DNA from: Flavobacterium alvei
Lineage (GTDB): Bacteria > Bacteroidota > Bacteroidia > Flavobacteriales > Flavobacteriaceae
Assembly: GCF_002920895.1 (NCBI RefSeq)
Contig: NZ_PQVG01000006.1
Coordinates: 186,001-250,000, forward strand
Reading direction: 5' to 3'
DNA: 64,000 nucleotides
Part shown: piece after piece, positions 17,835-27,187 of the stretch
Numbering within the stretch: the stretch's first letter is position 1
Layout of the letters: the number at the start of each line of letters is the position of its first letter
The notes under the pieces: generated by a model
Seen by the model: the letters and a program-made list of their open reading frames with translations, nothing else
Database searches by the model: none
What the model was told of the DNA's origin: nothing
Translations under genes and position numbers: made by a program

Positions 17835-20800
17835 ATGCAAGAAGGTATTTCAGGTAAAATAGCCCATTTTTTCATCAATTCGAAATTGACCATTTTGTTG
17901 ATGGTGGCCTTGATGATAATTGGCGTGTACAGTTCGTTCTTGATTCCAAGGGAAGAAGAACCGCAGATTAATGTTCCGATGGCCGACGTAATGGTGGGGT
18001 ATCCGGGAGCGAGTCCAACGGAAGTCGAAAGCCGTGTGGCGAAACCATTGGAGAAAATTATTTCGAACATCAAAGGAGTGGAGCACGTGCACACGATGGC
18101 GATGAACGGTCAGGCGATGTTGATAGTCCAGTTTTATGTGGGGCAGGACGTGGAGCGTTCCTATGTGAAATTGTACGACGAATTGGCGAAACACGAAGAT
18201 ATGTTTCCAAAAGGCGTTTACAAACCAATGGTGAAAACCCGTTCGATTGACGATGTGCCGATGTTGGGATTGACGCTTTGGAGTGAAAAAGAAGATGATT
18301 TCCAGTTGCGCCAAATTGCCGAAGAAGTGACTTCGGAAATCGAAAAAGTGAAAGATGTGGCGATTACCAAAGAAATTGGTGGCAACAATCGCGAACTGAA
18401 AGTGATTTTGGACAAAGATAAAATGGCCGAAAACGGCGTGGATGCCTTGGGCATTATGCAAATGATTCAAGCCAATAACGGCAGTTCGCAATCGGGTAGT
18501 TTTGTGCAAAACGACCAAGAATATTTGGTTACCACAGGACAATTTCTATCGAATTCGGAAGATGTAGAGAACTTGGTGGTGGGCGTGAATAAAAATATGC
18601 CGGTCTATTTGAAACAAGTGGCAACGGTGCAAGATGGACCTTCCACAGCCAGAAGTTATGTATCTTTTGGGTATGGCAAAGCCAATGAAAAATTCAAAAC
18701 TGCAAAATCCGAATATCCAGCCGTAACGATTTCCATCGGAAAAGTGAAAGGGGCGGATGCGATGAAAATTTCGGCTAAAATCATAGATAAAGTAGAGCAT
18801 TTAAAGAAAACTTTAATTCCAGATGATGTTCACGTTGAGGTGACTCGAAATTATGGAGAAACCGCTTCACACAAAGTGGGAGAGTTGTTGCTTCACTTAG
18901 GTATTGCGATTATTGCCGTTACGATTTTAGTTATTTTGGCGATGGGTTGGAGAGGCGGTTTGGTCGTGTTTTTCTCCGTTCCGCTGACATTTGCTTTGAC
19001 TTTATTTGCTTATTATTTATTGGGTTATACCTTGAATAGAATCACACTTTTTGCCCTGGTTTTCGTGGTGGGAATCGTCGTAGATGACAGTATTATCATC
19101 GCCGAAAATATGCACAGGCATTTCAAGATGAAGCGACTGCCGTTCAAGCAAGCGGCGATTTATGCGATAAACGAAGTGGGAAATCCAACGATTTTGGCCA
19201 CGTTTACGGTTATTGCGGCTATTCTGCCAATGGCTTTCGTATCGGGAATGATGGGACCTTATATGAGTCCGATGCCGATTGGTGCTTCGATTGCTATGTT
19301 GTTGTCTTTGTTTGTGGCCTTGACCGTGACGCCTTATTTGGGGTATCATTTGTTGCAGGAAAAAGAGGAGCAAGAGCACAAACACGAAGCGGGAATGGAA
19401 ACCAGCTATATTTATAAAATCTATAATAAACTGGAACGCCCATTATTGGAAAGTAACTCTAAAAGAAGAATCCTTTTGGCGGTAACCGTGGTGTTGTTGT
19501 TCGGTTCGGTTTTGATGTTTTTTACCAAATCAGTAGTCGTGAAAATGTTGCCTTTCGACAACAAAAACGAATTCCAAGTGGTGATTGATATGCCCGAAGG
19601 AACCACATTGGAACGCACTACAGCCGTGACCAAAGAAATTGCACAATATCTTTCGACCAAACCCGAAGTGGTGAATTACCAGAATTACATTGGAACATCT
19701 GCTCCAATCACTTTTAACGGATTGGTGCGTCATTACGATATGCGTGGTGGCAGCAATATGGCGGATATTCAGGTGAACTTGTTGCATAAGGAAGACCGTG
19801 ATTTACAAAGTCACGATATCGCCAAAGCTATGCGTCCTGATATCCAAAAGATTGCCAAGAAGTATGGTGCGAATGTGAAAATTATTGAAGTTCCGCCAGG
19901 ACCGCCGGTTTTATCGACTTTGGTTGCCGAGATTTATGGACCAGATTATAAGGAACAAATCAAAGTGGCGAATCAGGTGAAAACCATTTTGGAAAACACT
20001 TCGGATATTGTCGATATCGATTGGATGGTAGAGGACAATCAAACCGAGTACAAACTGGAAGTCGATAAAGAAAAAGCGATGCTCAACGGCATTGCACCGC
20101 AACAAGTGGTTGGGAATCTGACGTATTTGTTGAAAGAATATCCGGTTTCGAATTTGTATGACGAGAATTCCAATGACAATGTGGGCATCGTGCTTTCGCT
20201 GGACGACAAAGACAAAACAAGTTTGCAAGACATTCAAAGTTTAAAAATCAAAGGCAGTCAGGGGAATATGATTCCAGTGAGTGATTTGGTAAAAGTGGTT
20301 CGAGATACGTTGCAGAAAACCATTTACAGAAAAGACCAAAAGCGTGTGGTTTATGTAACCGCCGATATGGCTGGAGCCTTGGAAAGTCCGGTTTATGCGA
20401 TTTTGGGAATGAACGAGAAATTGTCCAAAATGAACGTACCGAAAGGCTATAAAGTCAACGAATTGTACATGGAACAACCAACGGACGAAAGCGATTTTAC
20501 CGTAAAATGGGATGGCGAATGGCAAATTACATTGGAAGTTTTCCGTGATTTGGGTGTCGCATTTTTGGTTGTAATCGTGATTATTTATATGCTGATTGTG
20601 GGTTGGTTCCAGAACTTCAAAACACCGATGGTGATGATGTTGGCGATTCCGCTTTCGTTAATCGGGATTGTATTTGGGCATTGGTTGTTGAGTGCCTATT
20701 TCACGGCGACTTCTTTTATTGGAATGATTGCTTTGGCAGGCGTTATGGTTCGAAACTCGGTTTTGCTGATTGACTTTATCGAAATCAGATTGAACGAAGG

Positions 20801-21026
20801 AGTCCCTTTAAAACAAGCCATTATCGAAGCAGGAGCGGTGCGAACCACGCCGATTTTATTGACAACTGGAGCAGTAGTTATTGGTGCTTCCATTATTCTA
20901 TTCGATCCGATTTTTCAAGGATTGGCGATTTCGTTAGTTTTTGGAGCGGTTGTTTCGACCGTTTTGACCTTGCTGGTCGTGCCGATAATTTATTACATCA
21001 CGGAGAGGAAAAAATGGGAGAAATAA
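17835..21026 (+). CDS. RND efflux transporter permease (AcrB/CzcA superfamily)
   Basis: At 1063 aa it has the normal RND length and layout: TM1 near residue 15-30, a large periplasmic loop, TM2-6, a second loop and TM8-12. The proton-relay pair Asp-Asp is present in TM4 (VVGIVVDDSIIIAEN). Conserved blocks VGYPGASPTEVESRV, FALVFVVGIV and GVMVRNSVLLIDFIE are typical. The substrate cannot be told from sequence; both multidrug and metal exporters are possible. Its operon ends in a PII-like protein, a context known from some metal/RND systems, and its promoter shares a site with sulfide genes. Confidence 0.93.
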   Translation: MQEGISGKIAHFFINSKLTILLMVALMIIGVYSSFLIPREEEPQINVPMADVMVGYPGASPTEVESRVAKPLEKIISNIKGVEHVHTMAMNGQAMLIVQFYVGQDVERSYVKLYDELAKHEDMFPKGVYKPMVKTRSIDDVPMLGLTLWSEKEDDFQLRQIAEEVTSEIEKVKDVAITKEIGGNNRELKVILDKDKMAENGVDALGIMQMIQANNGSSQSGSFVQNDQEYLVTTGQFLSNSEDVENLVVGVNKNMPVYLKQVATVQDGPSTARSYVSFGYGKANEKFKTAKSEYPAVTISIGKVKGADAMKISAKIIDKVEHLKKTLIPDDVHVEVTRNYGETASHKVGELLLHLGIAIIAVTILVILAMGWRGGLVVFFSVPLTFALTLFAYYLLGYTLNRITLFALVFVVGIVVDDSIIIAENMHRHFKMKRLPFKQAAIYAINEVGNPTILATFTVIAAILPMAFVSGMMGPYMSPMPIGASIAMLLSLFVALTVTPYLGYHLLQEKEEQEHKHEAGMETSYIYKIYNKLERPLLESNSKRRILLAVTVVLLFGSVLMFFTKSVVVKMLPFDNKNEFQVVIDMPEGTTLERTTAVTKEIAQYLSTKPEVVNYQNYIGTSAPITFNGLVRHYDMRGGSNMADIQVNLLHKEDRDLQSHDIAKAMRPDIQKIAKKYGANVKIIEVPPGPPVLSTLVAEIYGPDYKEQIKVANQVKTILENTSDIVDIDWMVEDNQTEYKLEVDKEKAMLNGIAPQQVVGNLTYLLKEYPVSNLYDENSNDNVGIVLSLDDKDKTSLQDIQSLKIKGSQGNMIPVSDLVKVVRDTLQKTIYRKDQKRVVYVTADMAGALESPVYAILGMNEKLSKMNVPKGYKVNELYMEQPTDESDFTVKWDGEWQITLEVFRDLGVAFLVVIVIIYMLIVGWFQNFKTPMVMMLAIPLSLIGIVFGHWLLSAYFTATSFIGMIALAGVMVRNSVLLIDFIEIRLNEGVPLKQAIIEAGAVRTTPILLTTGAVVIGASIILFDPIFQGLAISLVFGAVVSTVLTLLVVPIIYYITERKKWEK

Positions 21027-21037
21027 AAATTAGTTTC

Positions 21038-21097
21038 AAGTTTAAGGTTCCAAGTTTTAGACACCTTAAACTTTTAAACTCTTAAACCTTTAAACTT
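21038..21097 (+). repeat. A/T-rich palindromic intergenic repeat (TTTAAAC type), copy between permease and PII-like genes
   Basis: AAGTTTAAGGTT (21038-21049) pairs with AACCTTTAAACTT (21085-21097) with one bulge, and the inside pairs imperfectly. A related element lies between ilvB and ilvN (32566-32645) and a shorter one at 17798-17825. All three are inside operons. Confidence 0.55.
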
Positions 21098-21105
21098 AAA
21101 AAAAT

Positions 21106-21411
21106 ATGAAATTACTACTAATAACCGCAGTCAAGGAATTTGAAAAAGACATCAAACTGATGCTTAAAAAGGCTGGAGTTAAATCCTTTTCTTATAAAGA
21201 CGTAAATGGATTCAAGGACAATTCCGAAGACGCTTTAGAAGCCAATTGGTTTGCTGCCAATGAGCAAGAAATGGAATCGGTTTTGTTTTATGCCTTTGTT
21301 CACAAAGATAAAGTAGATGGACTGTTTGAAATGGTCAAAGAATTTAACAAAGAACAAGAAACGATGTCGCATATCCATATTGCTGTGCTTAACATCGAAA
21401 AAACGAATTAA
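21106..21411 (+). CDS. PII-like small protein linked to RND efflux
   Basis: This 101-aa protein begins MKLLLITAVKEFEKDIKLML and ends HIHIAVLNIEK. The order beta-alpha-beta with a final strand after FEMVKEFNKE fits a ferredoxin-like PII/CutA/DUF3240-type fold. No T-loop Tyr (YRG) of GlnB is present, so it is not a classical nitrogen regulator. Such small PII-like proteins are found at the end of RND metal-efflux operons, where they may sense a ligand or tune the pump. It lies 79 nt downstream of the permease and 17 nt upstream of the DUF2892 gene. Family level is inferred from pattern only. Confidence 0.68.
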   Translation: MKLLLITAVKEFEKDIKLMLKKAGVKSFSYKDVNGFKDNSEDALEANWFAANEQEMESVLFYAFVHKDKVDGLFEMVKEFNKEQETMSHIHIAVLNIEKTN

Positions 21412-21428
21412 CCAAAAACACATATATT

Positions 21429-21614
21429 ATGAAAAACAGATTCGTCAGAGGAATTGCAGGAATTTTTATCCTGACCAGCCTATTATTGGCAATTTATGTC
21501 AACCAAAACTGGTTGTGGTTTACCGCTTTTGTGGGAGCCAATTTATTACAATCATCCCTCACCAAGTGGTGTTTGATGGACGATATTTTGAAAAAATTAG
21601 GCGTTAAAGATTAA
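21429..21614 (+). CDS. DUF2892 (YgaP-like) two-helix membrane protein
   Basis: This 61-aa protein contains two hydrophobic helices (IAGIFILTSLLLAIYV and WLWFTAFVGANLLQS) and the family ending LTKWCLMDDILKKLGVK, with one Cys. DUF2892 domains often accompany rhodanese and sulfur proteins, and a second member is at 56024-56227 in the sulfide cluster of this window. It is the last gene of the efflux operon and is followed 30 nt later by a terminator. Confidence 0.8.
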   Translation: MKNRFVRGIAGIFILTSLLLAIYVNQNWLWFTAFVGANLLQSSLTKWCLMDDILKKLGVKD

Positions 21615-21644
21615 ATTATTTGTTCTAACTTTAATTTACTCCGA

Positions 21645-21676
21645 AGAGGATGTTTTAATTAGCATCCTCTTTTTAT
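21645..21676 (+). terminator. Intrinsic terminator of the RND efflux operon
   Basis: AGAGGATG (21645-21652) pairs perfectly with CATCCTCT (21663-21670), followed by a TTTTATTT tail. Confidence 0.85.
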
Positions 21677-21762
21677 TTATAACATTCCTTTTCTTGTTTT
21701 GACTTCAAACAGTTATGGTTAATAGTCAGTTCACTATTTCGCTTTAAGTTTTTGGATAAAAA

Positions 21763-21785
21763 AAACCGAAACAAAGTCTCGGTTT
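21763..21785. terminator. Hairpin terminator downstream of the 144-aa gene
   Basis: AAACCGA and TCGGTTT pair, extended inside by AC/GT around AAA. It is preceded by a run of A on the plus strand, giving a U run on the minus-strand transcript. Confidence 0.7.
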
Positions 21786-21811
21786 AAATAGAAATCTATT
21801 TTTTTTTAATA

Positions 21812-22246
21812 CTAAAACAACATTTTTGCCAAAGCAGATGTTGATGAAGCTGATTTTGGCAAGATACCCAAAAGCGCTGTGTATTGTTCAGGTTTAATAA
21901 GTCCTTTCATTTTTGAAGTAAAACCATTGCTGATTCCTAACATTTTAGACGCATAACCTGCTTTGTCTGAAAGTGCAGTCGGTAAAATGCTTTTCTTTTT
22001 GTTTAAAGTTTCATTTACTAATGAATTTACCAATGGTTTTTGGGCATCGGTCAATTTTAATTTTGGCGAAATAACTCCCATTACTTGATTTGAAATTCCA
22101 GCAACATCAAAAGAGTTTGCTGCTGCAGAAGTGGCTTGTTGAGTAGCGCTTGAAGTAGCTGCTTTTGTAAGCGTTCCGATACTTTGTGCATTCGAATAGG
22201 CAAATCCGCCTAAAAGCATAGATAAAATAATCAGTTTCTTTTTCAT
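21812..22246 (-). CDS. Secreted DUF2780-like helical protein
   Basis: The start is MKKKLIILSMLLGGFAYSNAQ at 22246, a clear signal peptide; the longer in-frame extension upstream lies in the divergent promoter. The mature part is Ala/Ser-rich, then helical (GISNQVMGVISPKLKLTDAQ, KMLGISNGFTSKMKGLIKPE), resembling the Vcgc/DUF2780 type of small secreted helical proteins. No catalytic residues are evident. It is transcribed divergently from the E1 gene and has its own terminator. Confidence 0.72.
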   Translation of the reverse strand: MKKKLIILSMLLGGFAYSNAQSIGTLTKAATSSATQQATSAAANSFDVAGISNQVMGVISPKLKLTDAQKPLVNSLVNETLNKKKSILPTALSDKAGYASKMLGISNGFTSKMKGLIKPEQYTALLGILPKSASSTSALAKMLF

Positions 22247-22370
22247 GAGGTTTAGTTTATAATTTTTTATAAATGTATTAAATTTTGTAATATTTCTGCG
22301 GTCACCTAAAATAAATAAATGGCTACTGATAAACAATCTAACAATTCGAATTAGGAATGTTATTTTTTTA

Positions 22371-22378
22371 TACTTTTG
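22371..22378 (+). promoter_or_regulatory. -7 element TACTTTTG for the E1 gene
   Basis: It matches TAnnTTTG and is 23 nt before the ATG at 22402. No clear -33 element was found. Confidence 0.45.
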
Positions 22379-22401
22379 AAACACAATAAAAAATAATCCC
22401 A

Positions 22402-24378
22402 ATGACTTTTGACAGAAAAAATCTCACCAACGAGCAATTGTTGTATTTGTACACCAGTTTACTAATGCCGCGGTTAATCGAGGAAAAAATGCTCATTCTC
22501 ATTCGTCAAGGAAAGGTATCGAAATGGTTTTCTGGCATTGGTCAAGAAGCTATTGCTGTTGGTGTTACAGCTGTTTTGGATGCCGATGAATATATTTTAC
22601 CTATGCATCGCAATTTGGGTGTATTCACAGGACGAAATATTCCGATGCACCGACTTTTTTCGCAATGGCAAGGCAAAGCCGATGGTTTTACTAAAGGTCG
22701 GGACAGAAGTTTTCATTTTGGTACACAAGAATTCAAAATTATTGGAATGATTTCGCATCTCGGGCCACAATTGGGGATTGCTGATGGAATTGCTTTGGCC
22801 AATAAATTAAATCAAAACGGAAAAGTAACAGCTGTTTTTACGGGTGAAGGAGCTACATCCGAAGGTGATTTTCACGAAGCGCTGAATATTGCAGCCGTTT
22901 GGGAATTGCCTGTATTATTCATTGTTGAAAATAACGGTTACGGACTTTCGACTCCTACAAATGAGCAGTTTCGTTGTGAAAATATAGCCGACAAAGGAGT
23001 GGGGTATGGTATAGAAAGTCATATTATTGACGGGAATAATATTCTTGAAGTGTATCATAAATTATCGGAATTGAAAGCTTCGATGGTCAAAAATCCTCGT
23101 CCTGTTTTATTAGAATTCAAGACTTTCAGAATGCGAGGACACGAAGAGGCGAGTGGCAGTAAATATGTTCCTCAAGAACTTATTGCTGTTTGGGCTACCA
23201 AAGATCCAGTAGAAAATTACAGGAAATTTTTATCTGAAAACGAAATTCTTTCTGATGATTTAGATGCTCTTTTGCATACCGAAATCAAAGCAGCAATTGA
23301 TGAAAATTGGGCTCTTGCCAATACCGAATCTGAAATAGAAGCTACTTATGACGATGAATTAAATGATGTTTACAAACCATTTCAATTTCAAGAAGTTATT
23401 CCTTCAGAAGAAACCAAAAATATTCGATTTATTGATGCCGTTTCCAATGCTTTGAAACAATCGATGGAACGACACCATAACTTGGTTATTATGGGTCAGG
23501 ACATCGCCGAATATGGTGGTGCTTTCAAGATTACCGAAGGTTTTGTCGAGCAGTTTGGCAAAGAACGCGTTCGCAATACACCCATTTGCGAAAGCGCCGT
23601 AGTTTCGGCAGCAATGGGTTTGTCTATCAATGGATATAAGGCGATTGTCGAAATGCAATTTGCCGATTTTGTTTCTACCGGATTCAATCCGATTGTGAAT
23701 TTATTAGCCAAAACGCATTATCGTTGGCAAGAAAAAGCCGATGTTGTGGTTCGAATGCCTTGTGGTGCAGGAACACAAGCAGGCCCTTTTCATTCGCAAA
23801 CTAATGAAGCTTGGTTTACAAAAACACCCGGTTTAAAGGTAGTTTACCCTGCGTTTCCCTATGATGCTAAAGGTTTGCTAAACGAATCCATAAACGATCC
23901 GAATCCTGTGTTGTTTTTTGAACACAAACAATTGTACCGAAGCATTCATCAAGAGGTGCCAACGAATTATTACACAATTCCGTTGGGGAAAGCTGCCTTG
24001 TTGAAGGAAGGAAACCAAGTTACGATTATTGCTTATGGAGCTGCTGTGCATTGGGCATTGGACACTTTGGATAAAAATCCTGAAATATCAGCAGATGTTT
24101 TGGATTTAAGAACCTTACAGCCTTTAGATACTGAAGCTATTTATACTTCGGTGAAGAAAACAGGACGAGCTATTATTTTGCAAGAAGACTCTATGTTTGG
24201 CGGAATAGCCAGCGATATTTCGGCCTTAATTATGGAAAATTGTTTCCAATATCTCGATGCTCCTGTAAAACGCGTGGCAAGTTTAGACAGTCCCATTCCG
24301 TTTACCAAAGCCTTGGAAGACCAATATTTGCCGAAAGGACGATTTGAGGCAGCGTTGCTGGAATTGTTGGAGTATTAG
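22402..24378 (+). CDS. Fused 2-oxoacid dehydrogenase E1 (alpha plus beta), thiamine-diphosphate dependent
   Basis: This 658-aa protein joins two subunits that are separate in many bacteria. Residues 1-300 are E1-alpha, with the ThDP motif GEG (148-150) through NN (177-178). From about residue 335 it is E1-beta ([20 protein letters not shown], then [17 protein letters not shown] and the [14 protein letters not shown]-terminal block). It would decarboxylate a branched-chain or related 2-oxoacid and acylate E2 lipoate. E2 and E3 are not in the window, which is usual for Bacteroidota. It is monocistronic and followed by a terminator. Confidence 0.9.
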   Translation: MTFDRKNLTNEQLLYLYTSLLMPRLIEEKMLILIRQGKVSKWFSGIGQEAIAVGVTAVLDADEYILPMHRNLGVFTGRNIPMHRLFSQWQGKADGFTKGRDRSFHFGTQEFKIIGMISHLGPQLGIADGIALANKLNQNGKVTAVFTGEGATSEGDFHEALNIAAVWELPVLFIVENNGYGLSTPTNEQFRCENIADKGVGYGIESHIIDGNNILEVYHKLSELKASMVKNPRPVLLEFKTFRMRGHEEASGSKYVPQELIAVWATKDPVENYRKFLSENEILSDDLDALLHTEIKAAIDENWALANTESEIEATYDDELNDVYKPFQFQEVIPSEETKNIRFIDAVSNALKQSMERHHNLVIMGQDIAEYGGAFKITEGFVEQFGKERVRNTPICESAVVSAAMGLSINGYKAIVEMQFADFVSTGFNPIVNLLAKTHYRWQEKADVVVRMPCGAGTQAGPFHSQTNEAWFTKTPGLKVVYPAFPYDAKGLLNESINDPNPVLFFEHKQLYRSIHQEVPTNYYTIPLGKAALLKEGNQVTIIAYGAAVHWALDTLDKNPEISADVLDLRTLQPLDTEAIYTSVKKTGRAIILQEDSMFGGIASDISALIMENCFQYLDAPVKRVASLDSPIPFTKALEDQYLPKGRFEAALLELLEY

Positions 24379-24429
24379 GAGTTGTTTTTGAACTTCTACT
24401 TTTATAAATCCAAATTTACGAACAAAAAT

Positions 24430-24461
24430 AAACCTCGCTTAAATGTGCTTAAACGAGGTTT
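24430..24461 (+). terminator. Terminator after the E1 gene
   Basis: AAACCTCG (24430-24437) pairs with CGAGGTTT (24454-24461), with an inner TTAA pairing, and a T-rich tail follows. Confidence 0.75.
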
Positions 24462-24520
24462 GTTTATGGTTTTATTTTGATTCTGACACTTTTTTGGAGG
24501 TTGTGCAATCACCCTTTTTT

Positions 24521-24919
24521 CTATTTTATTTTGTTTACTTTTTCTTCGGTTATAATTTGATTACTTTCAATAACTTTCACGGTTGGTGGTTCAGAAAATT
24601 CAAACTCTTTTAATTCAAAAATTAGTTGGTTAAAATCTTCCGATGTCGCAACAATCACATCATCAAGTCCAATTACATCTCCACTTTTAATTTTTGCTTT
24701 CACGCTTCTTGCTTCATTTTCTTCAAGTGTTATCAAGTAGCTCAACGCTTTTCTATGAACATATTTTAGTGCAATTGCTTCTAAATCTGCTTGTTTATAT
24801 CTTTCTCTTAGACTTGTTTTAACACTCCAACAAATTGGACCTCGTTCAGTTGTGTAAAACATTAAATCATAAATTACATTTGGAACAAATGCAACTTTTG
24901 CACTCAAGTAAAGAGGTTA
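24521..24919 (-). pseudogene. C-terminal fragment of a type II restriction-endonuclease-like protein
   Basis: The open frame has no ATG. It begins just after an in-frame stop (24917-24919), and the only early start would be TTG at 24907. The roughly 130 residues include YDLMFYTTERGPICWSVKTS followed by LRERYKQADLEAIALKY. The first part places an Asp and an S-V-K like the active site of some PD-(D/E)xK restriction enzymes, and the KTSLRERYKQ block recalls type II REases paired with C5 methylases. Typical enzymes are 2-3 times longer, so this is probably a remnant that lost its 5' end. It lies downstream of the HNH and methyltransferase genes on the same strand. Confidence 0.5.
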
Positions 24920-24936
24920 AAACAATGATTCGAGAT

Positions 24937-25134
24937 TTAATCGTTGTCTAAAAGATATAATTCTTGCCAACCTATTGCTTCATTGATGCCTTTCTTAAAT
25001 GCAATTAATTCAAGTTCCGTTTCAAAAGAAAATTCTTTAACATTAATTTCTAATTCATCTTTTGTTAAGGGAATATTTGAAATAAATTTATCAACTTCTT
25101 CTTTCCCAAATATTATTTTTAAAGAGTACTTCAT
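24937..25134 (-). CDS. Small acidic hypothetical protein coupled to the HNH gene
   Basis: This 65-aa protein (pattern beta-alpha-beta-alpha, with FSFETELELIAFKKGINEAIGW) begins with an ATG that overlaps the HNH stop as ATGA, a sign of translational coupling. It is acidic and soluble with no catalytic motif. It could be an accessory or inhibitory partner of the nuclease, but nothing in the sequence proves it. Function unknown. Confidence 0.6.
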   Translation of the reverse strand: MKYSLKIIFGKEEVDKFISNIPLTKDELEINVKEFSFETELELIAFKKGINEAIGWQELYLLDND

Positions 25135-25901
25135 TTATTAAATATATTTTGATGATGATATTCTAAAAATTCAATTGAAGGGCTAAATCTATCAGGTAAG
25201 ACTATTGGCTGATTTTCGTATTCAATAAAATATTTTTGAATGTTTTTTTCTTTTCTTTTTTCTAAAATAGAATCAGATAGTTTAACCTTAAAATCAGAAG
25301 TTATAGTTATTAAACCCTTATCAAATGCTTTATCGTGAATGTTATTTAAACAAATACCATTTTTAGGATTCAATCTTTCTTGTATGTTTTTTGACCACGG
25401 AATAATGTGGCTTGCTACTAATAATGAAGTGATAGAAATTCCTGTAATACTACACTTTCCATTGTATGATGCTAAAATTCTTTGACGAAAATCATTTTGA
25501 TTAACTCTTGTTTTCACAATTCTTTCTTTTTCTCTGCCTTCCGTAAATTTTAATTCTGGTTCTAATTCAAGTATATCTTCTATGGACTTATTTTGAATAG
25601 TTGCTAGTATAGCTGAACTATCAAGTGCCAATTTTTCCCATTGTCCAAAATACTCGTTCCAAATTTCTTTATCGGAAGAACTTGCAGCACTCTTTCCCTT
25701 ATTTCCAATTTTTTGTTTCTCTGAATCAAGGCTTGTAAAATTCATCAACTTATAAGCTAATGCTGCTGGTGTTCTATCAATAATTGGAGCTGTTTGTTTT
25801 ATTAAAGAATTAGAGCTACCACTAATTTTATTGTAAGGAATTTTCCAATAAAGATTTAATGCAACAATTAACTGCTCTTTATTCCAATTATCTCTTGCCA
25901 T
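25131..25901 (-). CDS. HNH endonuclease, putative restriction-type
   Basis: The 256-aa protein has an N-terminal DNA-binding-like helix region (WNKEQLIVALNLYWKIPYNK), a middle linker, and a C-terminal HNH domain: CSITGI, then SHIIPWS, and GICLNNIHDKAFDKGLI with the N and second H. This layout occurs in predicted restriction endonucleases (COG3440-like). The reading frame is intact. The gene starts 6 nt after the stop of the truncated C5 methyltransferase, and the two are almost certainly cotranscribed. If it still cuts DNA, loss of its methylase would be dangerous, so it is probably inactive, tightly specific or protected elsewhere. Confidence 0.83.
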   Translation of the reverse strand: MARDNWNKEQLIVALNLYWKIPYNKISGSSNSLIKQTAPIIDRTPAALAYKLMNFTSLDSEKQKIGNKGKSAASSSDKEIWNEYFGQWEKLALDSSAILATIQNKSIEDILELEPELKFTEGREKERIVKTRVNQNDFRQRILASYNGKCSITGISITSLLVASHIIPWSKNIQERLNPKNGICLNNIHDKAFDKGLITITSDFKVKLSDSILEKRKEKNIQKYFIEYENQPIVLPDRFSPSIEFLEYHHQNIFNK

Positions 25902-25907
25902 ATTTTT

Positions 25908-26798
25908 TTAAGCTGCTGATTGCGTTAGGGATTGAAGTGGAAATCCTTTTTGTGAGGAACGAACAAAAAGATTGGAACGAAAATCCCGACCCAATAGGGT
26001 AACGCTCAAATTATCTTTATGAAATCCAACAATATAAATTCTCTCTCTATTTTGAGGGACACCAAAATCTTTTACATTTACAATTTGAGGTTCTGGAACA
26101 TAATAACCTAAATCATTTCTTAAAACATTTAGAATTGTTTCTAAAGTTTTTCCTTTGTCGTGACTTCTTAAACCTTTTAAATTTTCAAGAAAAATTGCTT
26201 TTGGTTTATGCTTTTTGATTATTTCAGCAACATCAAAAAACAATGTTCCTCTTGTATCATCGAAACCACCACGTTTTCCTGCAATTGAAAATGCTTGACA
26301 AGGAAAACCTGCACAAAGTAAATCGAATTCTTCTGGAATATAATTTTTAATTTGTTGTTTTGTAATGTCGCCAAATGGAACTTCTCCGAAGTTTACTTTG
26401 TAAGTTTTTTGAGCTTCTTTGTCCCATTCACTTGTAAAAACACATTTTCCGCCAAGATTTTGCATAGCAATTCTAAAACCACCAATTCCTGCAAATAAAT
26501 CTATAAATTTAAAAGTATAGTTTTCTGGAGTAGGAAACGGAACGTTTTCAACTTCAAAAAGAAGTTGTTGCATTGCATCTTCAGCAACGATTGAAACTTT
26601 TTCTTCTTCTTGTTTGTAAGTTACAAAATCATTTAAAACTTCTAAAGCATCATCTTTATAATACTTTGAAACTCCGTTATGAATGTTGTGCAAATAATGA
26701 GTTAAAACCGCTTTTCCATTTTCATTTGGTTCAACAAGTCTTATTTGATAACGTTTGCCATCAAATTCGTCAATACTTATTTTTCCTTTTAACTTCAT
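25908..26798 (-). pseudogene. C5-cytosine DNA methyltransferase, truncated by a palindromic repeat
   Basis: An N-terminal extension of about 95 residues precedes motif I FIDLFAGIGGFR (98-109), motif IV GFPCQAFS with catalytic Cys167, motif VI ENL (205-207) and motif VIII QNRERIYIVGF (249-259). After about residue 263 the frame runs into the dispersed repeat at 25922-26005, and the last 33 residues are its translation. The target-recognition domain and motifs IX and X are absent, so specific methylation is very unlikely. The HNH gene follows 6 nt later, implying deletion of the methylase 3' part. AT content is higher than in flanking housekeeping genes. Confidence 0.82.
25922..26005 (-). repeat. 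Dispersed palindromic repeat, copy 2, at the end of the methyltransferase frame
   Basis: The ends GCGTTA (25922-25927) and TAACGC (26000-26005) are inverted, and the inner stem is CTTTTTGT (25946-25953) with ACAAAAAG (25963-25970). The arms GTGGAAATCC and GATTGGAACG match those of the other copies. Outer arms differ from copies 1 and 3, so it is a subfamily. Confidence 0.75.
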
Positions 26799-27187
26799 TT
26801 ATAATTCAATTCTATTTTTCGCAAGTTCGTAATTTTTGCGTTATGAATTATCATAAATCAGAAAAGTATTTCACGATTTTTTCAACATCTTTTTAATATA
26901 GATTTTATGGTTTTTTGATAAGAAAAATGTCTTTTATTCTGATTTCTACGGGTTTCTGTTAACTACTTTATATTGTGAATAAAACTGACTTATTTTGTTC
27001 ATAATAGGTATGTGATGCGCTTGTTTTTGTTTGGTTTACTGCTTGCTATCAAAAGTTTTCGCCACAAATTCCGCAAATTTTCACAAATTTAAAGTCTGTT
27101 GGTAAGCTTGAGTTGATAGAGTCGTTGTTGAGCTTTAATTTCATAATTTTGCACTAAATAAACGAACCTGTTTCTGATAGCATATTT
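26799..27187. other. 389-nt intergenic region with a short tandem repeat and a promoter
   Basis: No ORF is seen. It holds the methyltransferase promoter region, a CCACAAATT-type repeat at 27062-27090 (three near-copies of C(A/G)CAAATT), and the -7 box TAATTTTG (27144-27151) for the DUF1826 gene. Confidence 0.55.

Noticed and set aside
17850..18542. Long minus-strand open frame inside the RND permease gene
   Set aside because: His/Phe-rich translation typical of the antisense of a membrane protein gene; the plus-strand permease is certain.
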